A stretch of DNA of 9,722 bases from Myroides sp. (GCA_018384465.1 JAHAYQ010000184.1:1-9722); one strand, 5' to 3'; numbered from the stretch's first letter, positions 1-7,870 are shown. Notes: generated from the letters alone by a model not told the origin. A program made the numbers and translations.

Positions 1-4
1 TTTG

Positions 5-12
5 TAAATTTG
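5..12 (+). promoter_or_regulatory. Bacteroidota -7 motif, TAAATTTG
   Basis: TAAATTTG matches the Bacteroidota -7 consensus TAnnTTTG exactly and lies 30 bp before the ATG at 43. The -33 region falls outside the window, so only half a promoter can be seen. If it is active, transcription would start near 17-20, inside the left arm of the hairpin at 14-36. It would then give a leader of about 25 nt. The match is short and this DNA is AT-rich, so a chance hit is possible. Confidence 0.4.
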
Positions 13-13
13 G

Positions 14-42
14 ACTGCTCATCAAAAGTGAGCAGTTTTTTT
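14..42 (+). terminator. Hairpin plus T-tract, probable rho-independent terminator of an upstream gene
   Basis: ACTGCTCA (14-21) and TGAGCAGT (29-36) form a perfect 8-bp stem around a 7-nt loop, and T residues run from 36 to 42. This is the classic form of an intrinsic terminator for a + strand gene ending left of the window. The T-tract abuts the ATG at 43, so the spot normally used for ribosome binding is occupied by T residues. It could instead be a leader hairpin of the downstream gene. Confidence 0.7.
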
Positions 43-1038
43 ATGGATTCATTCACGCAAATAGTTTTAGGTGTTGCCGTTGCACATGTTGGTTTTGCTA
101 ATAAAATAAGTAAAAAGCGTACTATTTTATTTGGCGCAGTAGTGGGTACTTTACCCGATTTAGATATTTATATTGCTAAGTTTTTTAGTAATCCATTAAC
201 TGAAATAGAAATTCATCGGGGTTTTTCACATTCCATTATTTTCTTTTTATTTTTAAGCATACTCATTACTGTTTTAGTTAAAAGTTGGTATAAAGCAGTT
301 TCGATAAAACGATTATATATAACCACTTTTCTTGTGCTATTAACGCACTCGCTCTTAGATGTTTTTACCACATGGGGTACGCAATTATTATGGTGTTATC
401 CTCAAAAATTTGCTCTAAAATCCATATTTGTAGTAGATGTGTTTTATACCATTCCGTTAGTCCTTGGATTAATTTATGGACTGCGTAAAAACTTGATTCG
501 TTATACCGTTATAGGAATATTTATCAGCAGTTTTTATTTAGTGTGGGGACTTGTAGCGCAACAATTGGTAAAAAACACGGCTAAAAATCAATTTGCATTG
601 CAATATCAAGAACCTATAGAGCAAATTACCGTAAAACCTACTTTCTCTAACAGTGTTTTGTGGAATGTTTTTGTAAAAACGGAAACCGGATTTTATTTAT
701 CCGACCGTTCTTTATTTGATTCAAATGCCATGAATTTTCAATTTTTTCCGCATCAACACCATTTAATTACTAATATTTTATCTGATGCAAGCATACAACA
801 ATTGATTGCTATTTCAGAAAATCAATATATAATAACAAAAAATCAACAAGGACTGATCTTTAACGATTTGCGTTTTGGCTTGTTGAAGAACGATGGAGGA
901 GATGTACAATTCGCTTTTTCGTATCAATTAGATACTTCATCACATCCTTTGAAAGTGAAAGAACTGCCAAAGGCTCGCAGAGATGGTAAAAAGTTGCTGT
1001 TACATATTTGGAACCGCATTTTTAATACATCTTATTAA
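43..1038 (+). CDS. Membrane-bound metal-dependent hydrolase family protein (YdjM/DUF457-like)
   Basis: Predicted inner-membrane protein of 331 residues in the family named for E. coli YdjM (PF04307, DUF457), called metal-dependent hydrolase although its substrate is unknown. Conserved polar motifs lie among hydrophobic segments: GTLPDLD (35-41), EIHRGFSHS (56-64), THSLLDVFTTWGTQL (101-115) and VVD (130-132). Their His and Asp residues are the likely metal ligands. Hydrophobic segments lie near 4-20, 63-80, 91-105, 132-148 and 153-172. A polar region of about 150 residues follows and probably folds outside the membrane. The ATG at 43 is chosen because MDSFTQIVLG is the typical family N-terminus. 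A frame-compatible TTG at 10 would add 11 residues encoded by the hairpin. No operon partner is visible, since a 387-bp gap follows. E. coli YdjM is LexA-controlled, but I see no LexA-like site here. The family assignment is solid and the reaction is unknown. Confidence 0.88.
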   Translation: MDSFTQIVLGVAVAHVGFANKISKKRTILFGAVVGTLPDLDIYIAKFFSNPLTEIEIHRGFSHSIIFFLFLSILITVLVKSWYKAVSIKRLYITTFLVLLTHSLLDVFTTWGTQLLWCYPQKFALKSIFVVDVFYTIPLVLGLIYGLRKNLIRYTVIGIFISSFYLVWGLVAQQLVKNTAKNQFALQYQEPIEQITVKPTFSNSVLWNVFVKTETGFYLSDRSLFDSNAMNFQFFPHQHHLITNILSDASIQQLIAISENQYIITKNQQGLIFNDLRFGLLKNDGGDVQFAFSYQLDTSSHPLKVKELPKARRDGKKLLLHIWNRIFNTSY

Positions 1039-1097
1039 TTTAACCAGTAGTACATTATCTGTTTATGCGTAATGAAATGAAAAACAAATAGTTGTTA

Positions 1098-1278
1098 TTT
1101 TTACCACATAGATTCTGTATTTATTGTTGAACACATTTTAGATTACATAGCTTTGTATTTTACAAAATAAATAGCGTTTGACTATGTGTTTTATCAATGA
1201 TAAAAACTATGATCGCTTTTGTTGCCTATAACTGCCAATAAATCCGTGAATAACTATGTTTTCTACTGTGGTTAAAAA
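1098..1278. repeat. Degenerate inverted repeat of the CCACATAG...CTATGTGG type
   Basis: The left end TTTTTACCACATAG (1098-1111) and right end CTACTGTGGTTAAAAA (1263-1278) are reverse complements apart from two single-base indels. Between them CATAG recurs at 1107 and 1146, and CTATG recurs at 1182, 1207 and 1254, so the left half favours one orientation and the right half the other. From memory, intergenic repeats of the form ACCACATAG...CTATGTGGTT are frequent in Flavobacterium genomes, and this looks like a decayed copy. There is no transposase and no clear target-site duplication. It could instead be a long, loose transcript hairpin. Confidence 0.5.
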
Positions 1279-1398
1279 GCATATAAATCTGTGCATCAGT
1301 GGGTATTTTATAGTGTGCACTACGGGGTATATTAGAAACACTTATAGATCTATTAGTTTTAATGATTCCGTAAGCTATTAACAAACATTTTAAAGCGT

Positions 1399-1406
1399 TA
1401 TATTTG
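1399..1406 (+). promoter_or_regulatory. Bacteroidota -7 motif before yaaA, TATATTTG
   Basis: TATATTTG matches TAnnTTTG exactly and ends 19 bp before the yaaA ATG. That predicts a start of transcription near 1412-1414 and a short A-rich leader. No good TTTG -33 element sits at the usual distance; only TTA near 1378-1380 is present. The position just before a gene that follows a long gap makes it the best candidate promoter for yaaA. Confidence 0.55.
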
Positions 1407-1425
1407 AAACAAAAGAATAAAAAAC

Positions 1426-2190
1426 ATGAAAATAGTTATATCACCAGCAAAATCACTTGATTATTCCACAGAATTACCTTTTCAACATTTTACCCAACCA
1501 TCATTTATAAAACAAAGTAAAGAAGTACACAAAGAACTAAAAGAGTTAAATCCGAACGATTTAAAAGGTTTAATGTCAATTTCAGATGCTTTAGCAGATT
1601 TAAACTGGAAAAGAAATAAAGAAAGAGTTTACAAACTTACCGAAATAAAAAATGAAGTAAGACAGGCTGTATATGCGTTTAATGGCGATGTGTACACTGG
1701 CTTAGATGCTTACACTTTAAAAGAAAATCAATTAGAGTATTTGCAAGACCGCTTACGCATACTTTCTGGTTTGTATGGATATTTAAAACCATTAGATGTT
1801 ATAGAACCGTATCGTTTAGAAATGGGTACTAAACTACCTATTGGTTCCCACAAAGACTTATATGCGTTTTGGAAACCTATTTTAACCGACGCTATTAACA
1901 AAGAAATGAAAAAAGACGACGTGCTTATTAACTTAGCAAGTAATGAATATTTTAGCGCATTAGATAAAAAAGGATTAAAAGCTCGAGTAATCACGCCCGA
2001 GTTTAAAGATTATAAAGACGGAAAATTAAAAACAATTAGTTTTTTTGCTAAAAAAGCACGCGGATTAATGGTGCGATATATGGCAGAAAATAACATCACA
2101 AATGTAGAAGATATCAAGCAGTTTAATGTGGATGGTTATGGTTACGATGCGAATTTATCAACTGAAAATAAATGGGTCTTTACGAGGTAA
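1426..2190 (+). CDS. yaaA: Peroxide stress protein YaaA (UPF0246/DUF328)
   Basis: Cytoplasmic protein of 254 residues, full length against the roughly 258 of E. coli YaaA (PF03883). In E. coli it is induced by OxyR and lowers free intracellular iron during hydrogen peroxide stress, limiting Fenton damage to DNA and proteins. The protein binds DNA, but its biochemical activity is not settled. Family signatures are present in order: KIVISPAKSLDY (2-13), SDALADLNWKRN (53-64), AFNGDVYTGLDA (84-95), RILSGLYGYLKPLDVIEPYR (111-130), LINLASNEYFSAL (168-180) and FFAKKARGLMVRYM (206-219). The ATG at 1426 begins directly with the conserved MKIVISPAKS and follows an A-rich leader. A TATATTTG element sits 19 bp upstream. 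The serine hydrolase gene starts 46 bp downstream on the same strand and may share the transcript. Nothing looks damaged. I see no OxyR-type operator that I could defend. Confidence 0.96.
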   Translation: MKIVISPAKSLDYSTELPFQHFTQPSFIKQSKEVHKELKELNPNDLKGLMSISDALADLNWKRNKERVYKLTEIKNEVRQAVYAFNGDVYTGLDAYTLKENQLEYLQDRLRILSGLYGYLKPLDVIEPYRLEMGTKLPIGSHKDLYAFWKPILTDAINKEMKKDDVLINLASNEYFSALDKKGLKARVITPEFKDYKDGKLKTISFFAKKARGLMVRYMAENNITNVEDIKQFNVDGYGYDANLSTENKWVFTR

Positions 2191-2236
2191 ATGTAAAAGA
2201 TTTAACAACATATCTATAAAAATAAATATTTATATC

Positions 2237-3787
2237 ATGCGTCATTTTAATAAACATCTTATTAACTTTTTATTTCTGTTTGTTAGCTCGGCAGTCATTT
2301 TTGCTCAGCAAACACTACCAAAGAATATTGATCAATTTATTGAAAATGGTCGAACCGATTGGCAAATTCCAGGTATGGCGGTTGGTGTGGTAAAAGATGG
2401 TAAGGTTGTTTATGCTCAAGGTTTTGGAGAAAAACAATTGGGAAGTGACGAAAAAGTTGATGCTAATACTGTTTTTAGTATAGCATCGGTAAGTAAAAAC
2501 ATAACGGCTGCTGCTTTAGCAATTTTAGTAGATAGAGGAACAATCACTTGGGATGATCAAATAACACATCACATTCCATGGTTTCAAATGAAAGATGCGT
2601 ATGTTACGCAACAAATTACGTTGCGCGATGCGCTGACTCACCAAACTGGTTTAGGAAGAATTTTGGGTAACCGTTTGCAATTTATGACACAAAGTAGCAG
2701 AGATGAGGTTTTGCAGCGCGTACGTTACATGGATTTAGAGAAACCATTTAGATCATCTTATGTTTATAACAACGTCATGTATTCATTAGCTGGACAAATT
2801 ATTGAATACACTGATGGCAGAACTTGGGACGATTTTTTACAACAAGAGCTTTTTCAACCGTTAGAGATGACACGTACCACTACAACTTTAGCTGCATTGC
2901 AAAAACAAGAAAATATAGCTTATCCGCATCAAGAAATAGAGGGCAAAGTAGTGCCGATTAACCGTAGAAATTGGGACAATGCTGGACCAGCAGGAGGCGT
3001 TAATTCTACGGTAAATGATCTTAATCAATGGATGTTGATGCAGTTAGGAACATCAGGGAGTTTGGCGAATAAAACCATTATTAGTGCAAAGCAAATGAAC
3101 GAAATTCACAAACCACAAGTAATAACACCTTCAAATAACGCCTTGAATCCACAAGCAAGTTACGGATTGGGCTGGAATATTTTGGATTATCAAGGAAAAC
3201 GGGTGTGGACTCATGGAGGTGCAACAGATGGTTTTAATACATTTATGTACTTAATGCCCGAATTAGAGTTGGGAATCATTGTGGTAACTAATACCTTCAA
3301 TAATTTTGGATCAGCAGTAGCTTATCACTTGATGGATCACTACATAGGTACATCTACCCGCGATTGGCATCAACATTATTTAACTAATTATAAAAATAGG
3401 TATAAACAAGTACAACAATTACGAGATGAGGTACATAATGCTCGTAATATAAACACACAACCAACTCTCAATACAACTTCTTATACCGGAAATTACCTTT
3501 CAGATGCTTATGGAAAAATTGAGGTGAAAATGAAAGATAAACAGTTAACAATTCGTTTATGGAACGATTCTGATATGGAAGGAATTTTAGAACATTGGCA
3601 TTATGATACATTCAGAATTGTTTGGAAAAACAAAGCACTACGTGAAGAGTTTATGCAATTTCATTTAGATAAAGACGGTAAAATAGATGCATTGAATATT
3701 GAATTTGTTTTAAGACCAATGCTGTTGCAAGTAGGCGCCTATCCATCGAACTACACACATACCGAGCGTTTTACCAAAGAAAAATAA
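2237..3787 (+). CDS. Exported serine hydrolase, class C beta-lactamase-like, with C-terminal DUF3471-like domain
   Basis: Secreted or periplasmic protein of 516 residues in the beta-lactamase/penicillin-binding family (PF00144). Residues 1-23 form a signal peptide: a short basic start, a hydrophobic core (FLFLFVSSAVIF) and likely cleavage after IFA, before QQ. The catalytic domain spans about 30-375. It has the nucleophile motif SVSK (84-87, the SxxK motif), LTHQTGLG (133-140), the Y-x-N element YNN (177-179), GPAGGVNSTVNDL (250-262) and HGG (326-328, in the place of KTG). The last 100 or so residues, from TSYTGNY (414-420), resemble the DUF3471 domain. The ATG at 2237 is chosen because the signal peptide begins there; an upstream in-frame ATG at 2126 would overlap yaaA and bury the signal. 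Family members act as D-amino peptidases, esterases or peptidoglycan hydrolases, and the substrate cannot be read here. Resistance to beta-lactams should not be assumed. Confidence 0.92.
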   Translation: MRHFNKHLINFLFLFVSSAVIFAQQTLPKNIDQFIENGRTDWQIPGMAVGVVKDGKVVYAQGFGEKQLGSDEKVDANTVFSIASVSKNITAAALAILVDRGTITWDDQITHHIPWFQMKDAYVTQQITLRDALTHQTGLGRILGNRLQFMTQSSRDEVLQRVRYMDLEKPFRSSYVYNNVMYSLAGQIIEYTDGRTWDDFLQQELFQPLEMTRTTTTLAALQKQENIAYPHQEIEGKVVPINRRNWDNAGPAGGVNSTVNDLNQWMLMQLGTSGSLANKTIISAKQMNEIHKPQVITPSNNALNPQASYGLGWNILDYQGKRVWTHGGATDGFNTFMYLMPELELGIIVVTNTFNNFGSAVAYHLMDHYIGTSTRDWHQHYLTNYKNRYKQVQQLRDEVHNARNINTQPTLNTTSYTGNYLSDAYGKIEVKMKDKQLTIRLWNDSDMEGILEHWHYDTFRIVWKNKALREEFMQFHLDKDGKIDALNIEFVLRPMLLQVGAYPSNYTHTERFTKEK

Positions 3788-3866
3788 TTAGCAACGATCC
3801 TTAAAATTAATTGGATGCGCTTTTTGTTTGAATGTTTTCTTAGATACAATTTAATAAGCTAAAACA

Positions 3867-3898
3867 TTTTGTTTTATAGATAAGATTTAGGAATTTTG
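3867..3898 (+). promoter_or_regulatory. Possible hutH promoter (TTTTG, 19 bp, GAATTTTG)
   Basis: TTTTG at 3867-3871 resembles the Bacteroidota -33 element, and GAATTTTG at 3891-3898 matches TAnnTTTG with one mismatch. They are separated by 19 bp, the spacing expected for the pair. The hutH ATG follows 19 bp later. The imperfect -7 sequence keeps this tentative. No separate repressor site for histidine control was recognised. Confidence 0.35.
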
Positions 3899-3917
3899 GC
3901 ATTCATTAGATAAAATT

Positions 3918-5411
3918 ATGGCAAATACACACTATATCAGTAATAAAACATTGGCTTTCCAAGAGTTAGATCATATTATAAATAACAACCAACCGTTAGC
4001 ACTTTCAGAAGAAGCTGTTGCAAATATCAATAAATGTCGTGAATATTTAGACAACAAAATGCAAACCGAAACCAATCCTATTTACGGAATAAATACCGGT
4101 TTTGGATCTTTGTACAGTGTAAAAATTTCTTCAGAAGACTTAACTACGCTTCAAGAAAACCTAATGAAATCGCATGCGTGTGGTACAGGCGATGAAGTGC
4201 CTGCCGAGATTGTAAAAATAATGTTATTGTTAAAAATACAATCTTTAAGTTATGGTCATTCAGGTGTTCAATTAGCAACCGTACAACGTTTAATTGATCT
4301 TTACAACAATAATATCTTACCCATAGTATATACTCAAGGATCGTTAGGTGCTTCGGGCGATTTGTCTCCGTTAGCGCATTTGTGCTTACCTTTAATTGGT
4401 GAGGGTGAGGTTTTTATGAACGGAAACCGCATTACTGCAAAACAAATGTTAACCGAAAAAGGTTGGGAGACCATTACGCTAAAATCTAAAGAAGGTTTGG
4501 CTTTGTTGAACGGTACGCAGTTTATGAGTTCTTATGGAAGTTACATTTTATTAAAAGCTAAAAAGCTAACGCAATTAGCCGACGTTGTTGCAGCAGTTTC
4601 TTTAGAGGGATTTGATGGGCGTATTGATCCTTTTAATCAGTTGATTCATTTGGTACGTCCACACAAAGGTCAAGTACAAACTGCAGCGTATATGGTTGAT
4701 TTATTAAAAGATAGTCAACTAATACAACAGCCTAAAAAACACGTACAAGATCCGTATTCGTTCCGTTGTATTCCGCAAGTACACGGAGCTTCTAAAGATG
4801 CGATAGATTATGTTGAAAGTGTGTTTAAGACCGAAATTAACTCGGTAACCGATAATCCAAATATTTTTGTAGAAGAAGATTTAATTGTTTCGGGCGGAAA
4901 TTTCCACGGACAGCCATTAGCTTTAGCTTTAGATTTCTTAGGAATTGCCTTGGCAGAATTAGGAAGCATTTCAGAACGCAGAACTTATCAGTTAATTTCA
5001 GGACTACGCGGATTACCTCCGTTTTTGGTAAACAATCCTGGCTTAAATTCTGGTTTTATGATTCCGCAGTACACCGCAGCAAGTATTGTAAGTCAAAACA
5101 AACAATTCGCAACACCGGCAAGTATCGACAGTATCGTATCAAGCAACGGTCAAGAAGATCATGTAAGTATGGGAGCCAATGCTGCAACAAAAGCTTTGAA
5201 AATAATTGAAAATTTAGAACGTATCTTAGCCATTGAGTTGTTTAATGCGGTGCAGGCTTTAGAATTCCGTCGACCAGGAAAATCGAGCGATTTTATTGAA
5301 AACTTTGTAAGCGATTACAGAAAAGTTGTGCCAACCGTTGAAGAAGATCGTATTTTACATTACGATATTCAAAAAAGCATTCAATTTTTACAAAATTATA
5401 CGGTAAAATAA
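3918..5411 (+). CDS. hutH: Histidine ammonia-lyase
   Basis: Cytoplasmic enzyme of 497 residues that removes ammonia from L-histidine to give urocanate, the first step of histidine breakdown. The Ala145-Ser146-Gly147 tripeptide, in GSLGASGDLSPLAHL, forms the MIO cofactor by self-cyclisation. Other active-site residues match those of Pseudomonas putida HutH: Tyr56 (YGINTGFG), His86 (KSHACGTG), Asn198 (LLNGT), Tyr280 and Arg283 (DPYSFRC), and Glu413 (NGQEDHVSMG). The glutamate at 413 is a useful discriminator, because phenylalanine and tyrosine ammonia-lyases usually carry glutamine there. This favours histidine as substrate. The ATG at 3918 follows a 130-bp gap with a possible promoter. No urocanase, imidazolonepropionase or formiminoglutamate hydrolase gene lies in the window, so the rest of the pathway must be elsewhere if present. 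Length and motifs are intact. Confidence 0.94.
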   Translation: MANTHYISNKTLAFQELDHIINNNQPLALSEEAVANINKCREYLDNKMQTETNPIYGINTGFGSLYSVKISSEDLTTLQENLMKSHACGTGDEVPAEIVKIMLLLKIQSLSYGHSGVQLATVQRLIDLYNNNILPIVYTQGSLGASGDLSPLAHLCLPLIGEGEVFMNGNRITAKQMLTEKGWETITLKSKEGLALLNGTQFMSSYGSYILLKAKKLTQLADVVAAVSLEGFDGRIDPFNQLIHLVRPHKGQVQTAAYMVDLLKDSQLIQQPKKHVQDPYSFRCIPQVHGASKDAIDYVESVFKTEINSVTDNPNIFVEEDLIVSGGNFHGQPLALALDFLGIALAELGSISERRTYQLISGLRGLPPFLVNNPGLNSGFMIPQYTAASIVSQNKQFATPASIDSIVSSNGQEDHVSMGANAATKALKIIENLERILAIELFNAVQALEFRRPGKSSDFIENFVSDYRKVVPTVEEDRILHYDIQKSIQFLQNYTVK

Positions 5412-5456
5412 GTCATGATCCCAAAAATTAATAGCTAACACATTCGCAGTTATCAC

Positions 5457-5464
5457 TAACTTTG
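5457..5464 (+). promoter_or_regulatory. Bacteroidota -7 motif before the GAF-like gene, TAACTTTG
   Basis: TAACTTTG matches TAnnTTTG exactly in the 68-bp gap after hutH. It predicts a transcript start at about 5470-5472, which coincides with the alternative GTG codon at 5471. That argues for the ATG at 5480 as the real start, with a leader of roughly 10 nt. No clear -33 TTTG is seen. The motif suggests this gene can be expressed separately from hutH. Confidence 0.5.
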
Positions 5465-5479
5465 TGAAAAGTGGTAGCC

Positions 5480-7870
5480 ATGACAGATTCAAAAAAATTA
5501 GACATAGATCATTTTAAAGTAAGTCCGTTTTACTCTGTAATTTCCTTCCATAAGGTAATTGATGCCTTGAAGGAAATTGCAGAAAAAGACGAAATACCTT
5601 ACCGGGCGAATTATGCACAATCGCTTTTAAATGAAGTGGCAAAAGTACCCGAGTTGTACACTGGCATTACCTCTAAAACCACTATTTACAAAAATATTGA
5701 GCTGATACATTATTTATTAGCCGATTTATTTCCTACAGCACTCACACATAATGAAATAAAAGCAGTTAGCTTACCGTTTCAAAACTTTAACTTTAATTTT
5801 ACCAAGCGTTTTCAACAAATCATCATAGATGCGGGGGAAGAGTTTGAAATAAACATTCGTAATTTCAGCAACGAACAATACTATATTTTCAGCTGTTGTT
5901 TGATTTTAAACTCATGTTATGGAGAAAATTTTGATCTTTCTCGTCCCTTGTTTTACGATATTCCTGACAAAAACGGTATTTTAAGACATTATCGTATTGT
6001 TTATAACGGAGATTTCACCGAATTGATTCCGACCGACAATGCTAAAAAAATCAGTAAAAAAAACATAGAACTGCTGAAACAAAGTTATGACAACATTGAA
6101 ATTTGGAAGAAAATGTTTCCACCTCACAGTTGGATTTTAAAAGGATTTGGAATTATTACTCTTTTTGACGCCACTATAGAAAATGCCATATCAAATATAA
6201 AATCAAGTTTGCTTAAGGCTGGGCAAGAAAGTGTTGAGGTATCGTTGGGTAGAAATACCATTCGGTCTGTGTTTAAAATAAATAATTTAGAATACGGGGC
6301 GTGTTTTATTGACGACGAAACCAATAAGTTTACCGATCTTACAATGCGTACCGATTTAACTAGTACTTTTAGTTTGTACGGACAAGATGTTTCAAAAGAA
6401 TTGCTGCAATCGGCTCAGAGTTTTTTTGATGAAGTACGATCTAATTCTGGATATTACTGCGTTACCGATATCGAAAAATTATATCAAGTAACCGAATGGA
6501 TCCCTTATCTCAATTTTTTAAAAGAGCAAAACGTTCGCAGTTTTATATTGGCACCTATAAAGAAGACAGATGCTTTTCAGGCATATATCGAAATTATATC
6601 AGATACACCTTACGCACTTAATACCATTAATGCCAATAAATTAAACGATTTGATGCCATTGATAAATGATACTTTTGAACGGTATCATTACGAATTAAAG
6701 AATGAAGTAGACGCTATCATACAGCGCGAATATACCACGATACATCCAAGTGTGAATTGGAAGTTTGAAAATGAAGCCAAACGTTACTTTTATGCCAAAA
6801 ATAGTACCGACAACGTACCGACAGACGAGATTTTAAAAGAAATTGTTTTTGAAAACGTGTATCCTCTTTATGGCGAAACCGATATTAAAGGTTCTACCGC
6901 CTTTCGTAGAAAAGCTACTGTTACCGATTTAAGAAAGCAACTAAAAGAAATTTTAAGCATTTTAGAAAATGCTAAAACCAAAGAACAAAGTTTGCTGTTT
7001 GATCAACGTATTAGTGAAGTAAATTATTGGAAAGAGCGGTTGAAAAAACACCAATTCATGGCAGAATCACAAATACATCATTACATTTTAACAGCGATAC
7101 ATCCCTTGTTTCAACAACTGAAAACAAAGTCGGCAGTTAAAAAACAAATTGCCAATTATTTTGAATTGTTAGATACCAAAACACAACGCTTTTGTACCCA
7201 ACGCAAAAAGTACGATACAGCTATACAAACAATCAACAAAAACATAACCGATACTATTGATAAAGAACAAATAGCAATACAACAAGTATATCCGCATTAT
7301 TTTGAGCGTTTTCGTACCGATGGGGTAGAGCATAACTTATTTATCGGAAGCAGCGTTACTCCACGTCAAATTTTTGACATCATATATCTATATAATCTTC
7401 GTTTATGGCAGTTGCAAGTAATGTGTAAAATGATCATGCAACATCATAAATGGCAGTCTGAAACGAAATTTGATTTACACCTTACCAGTCTAATTTTAGC
7501 CTACAACGAACAGATTTCTATTCGCTTTCGTATGGACGAAAAACGTTTTGATGTGGAAGGTAATGCCGATATTCGATTTGAGGTGTTAAAAAAACGTTTG
7601 GCAAAAGCAATGATAAAAGATACCAAAGAACGCTTGGTTCAACAAGATGTATTGGCAGTGGTTTATTTAAACGAAACCGAAAAGCATCACTATACAGATT
7701 ATTTACTGTATTTAAAGTCGAAAAATTATTTAATAGGGGATATTGAAGAAGTTTTTATTGAGGATTTACAAGATATTAATGATTTAGAGGCATTAAGGAT
7801 AAAAATCAATACCGATTTTAATCCTGAGGATTTTATTATTTATTCGTACAGTGATTTTATTAGGTTGTAA
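5480..7870 (+). CDS. Large GAF-like domain protein of unknown function, Bacteroidota type
   Basis: Soluble protein of 796 residues with no signal peptide or membrane segment, resembling Bacteroidota proteins annotated only as GAF domain-containing. The N-terminal third (1-220) is not recognised. Residues about 225-410 fit a GAF-like sensor fold, with NSGYYCVTDIEKL (322-334) and NVRSFILAPIKK (351-362) as the most GAF-like strands; the ligand is unknown. Next come a conserved-looking YPLYGETDIKGSTAFR (461-476) and a charged, probably coiled, helical stretch (480-600). YPHYFERFRTDGVEHNLFIG (604-623) follows, then a mixed C-terminal part ending in a beta-rich tail. I recall the DIKGS and FRTDGVE elements as shared among Bacteroidota homologues, but cannot confirm it. 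The start is set at the ATG at 5480; a GTG at 5471 would add three residues but sits on the predicted transcription start. The gene follows hutH by 68 bp and meets the next gene tail to tail, 33 bp apart. Its role is unknown. Confidence 0.8.
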   Translation: MTDSKKLDIDHFKVSPFYSVISFHKVIDALKEIAEKDEIPYRANYAQSLLNEVAKVPELYTGITSKTTIYKNIELIHYLLADLFPTALTHNEIKAVSLPFQNFNFNFTKRFQQIIIDAGEEFEINIRNFSNEQYYIFSCCLILNSCYGENFDLSRPLFYDIPDKNGILRHYRIVYNGDFTELIPTDNAKKISKKNIELLKQSYDNIEIWKKMFPPHSWILKGFGIITLFDATIENAISNIKSSLLKAGQESVEVSLGRNTIRSVFKINNLEYGACFIDDETNKFTDLTMRTDLTSTFSLYGQDVSKELLQSAQSFFDEVRSNSGYYCVTDIEKLYQVTEWIPYLNFLKEQNVRSFILAPIKKTDAFQAYIEIISDTPYALNTINANKLNDLMPLINDTFERYHYELKNEVDAIIQREYTTIHPSVNWKFENEAKRYFYAKNSTDNVPTDEILKEIVFENVYPLYGETDIKGSTAFRRKATVTDLRKQLKEILSILENAKTKEQSLLFDQRISEVNYWKERLKKHQFMAESQIHHYILTAIHPLFQQLKTKSAVKKQIANYFELLDTKTQRFCTQRKKYDTAIQTINKNITDTIDKEQIAIQQVYPHYFERFRTDGVEHNLFIGSSVTPRQIFDIIYLYNLRLWQLQVMCKMIMQHHKWQSETKFDLHLTSLILAYNEQISIRFRMDEKRFDVEGNADIRFEVLKKRLAKAMIKDTKERLVQQDVLAVVYLNETEKHHYTDYLLYLKSKNYLIGDIEEVFIEDLQDINDLEALRIKINTDFNPEDFIIYSYSDFIRL

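Larger units (their letters stand above)
1039..1425. other. 387-bp gene-free gap with repeat remnants and the yaaA promoter
   Basis: No open frame here looks like a gene on either strand, and no tRNA or structured RNA was recognised. The middle holds the imperfect inverted repeat described at 1098-1278. Smaller symmetric pieces lie inside it: TTTGTA/TACAAA at 1152-1166 and TTTTATCA/TGATAAAA at 1189-1205. To the right, AAATCTGTGCATC (starting near 1286) resembles the short AAATCTGTG and AAATCCGTG tracts common between flavobacterial genes. The right end carries the -7 motif that probably drives yaaA. I see no strong terminator for the gene ending at 1038. Confidence 0.7.

Noticed and set aside
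1728..1994. Open frame of 88 codons on the - strand inside yaaA.
   Set aside because: It is the antisense shadow of a well-conserved gene, with no leader or promoter and no recognisable protein features.
2126..2236. N-terminal extension of the serine hydrolase starting at 2126 and overlapping yaaA.
   Set aside because: The extension would place 37 residues before a clear signal peptide and overlaps the conserved yaaA end; the ATG at 2237 gives a proper export signal.
3793..3825. ATCC and GGAT near 3797-3814 followed by TTTTT, as a terminator for the serine hydrolase gene.
   Set aside because: The stem is 4 bp and its extension does not pair; it cannot be told from background in AT-rich DNA.
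6878..6910. ETDIKGST in the GAF-like protein looks like the first metal-binding motif of class III nucleotide cyclases (as in TDIEGST), which would supply the cyclase missing beside the Pycsar-type gene.
   Set aside because: No second GD motif appears about 40-50 residues later, and the expected substrate-specifying and N...R residues are not recognisable. The following sequence is charged helix rather than the cyclase fold, and the gene is on the opposite strand.
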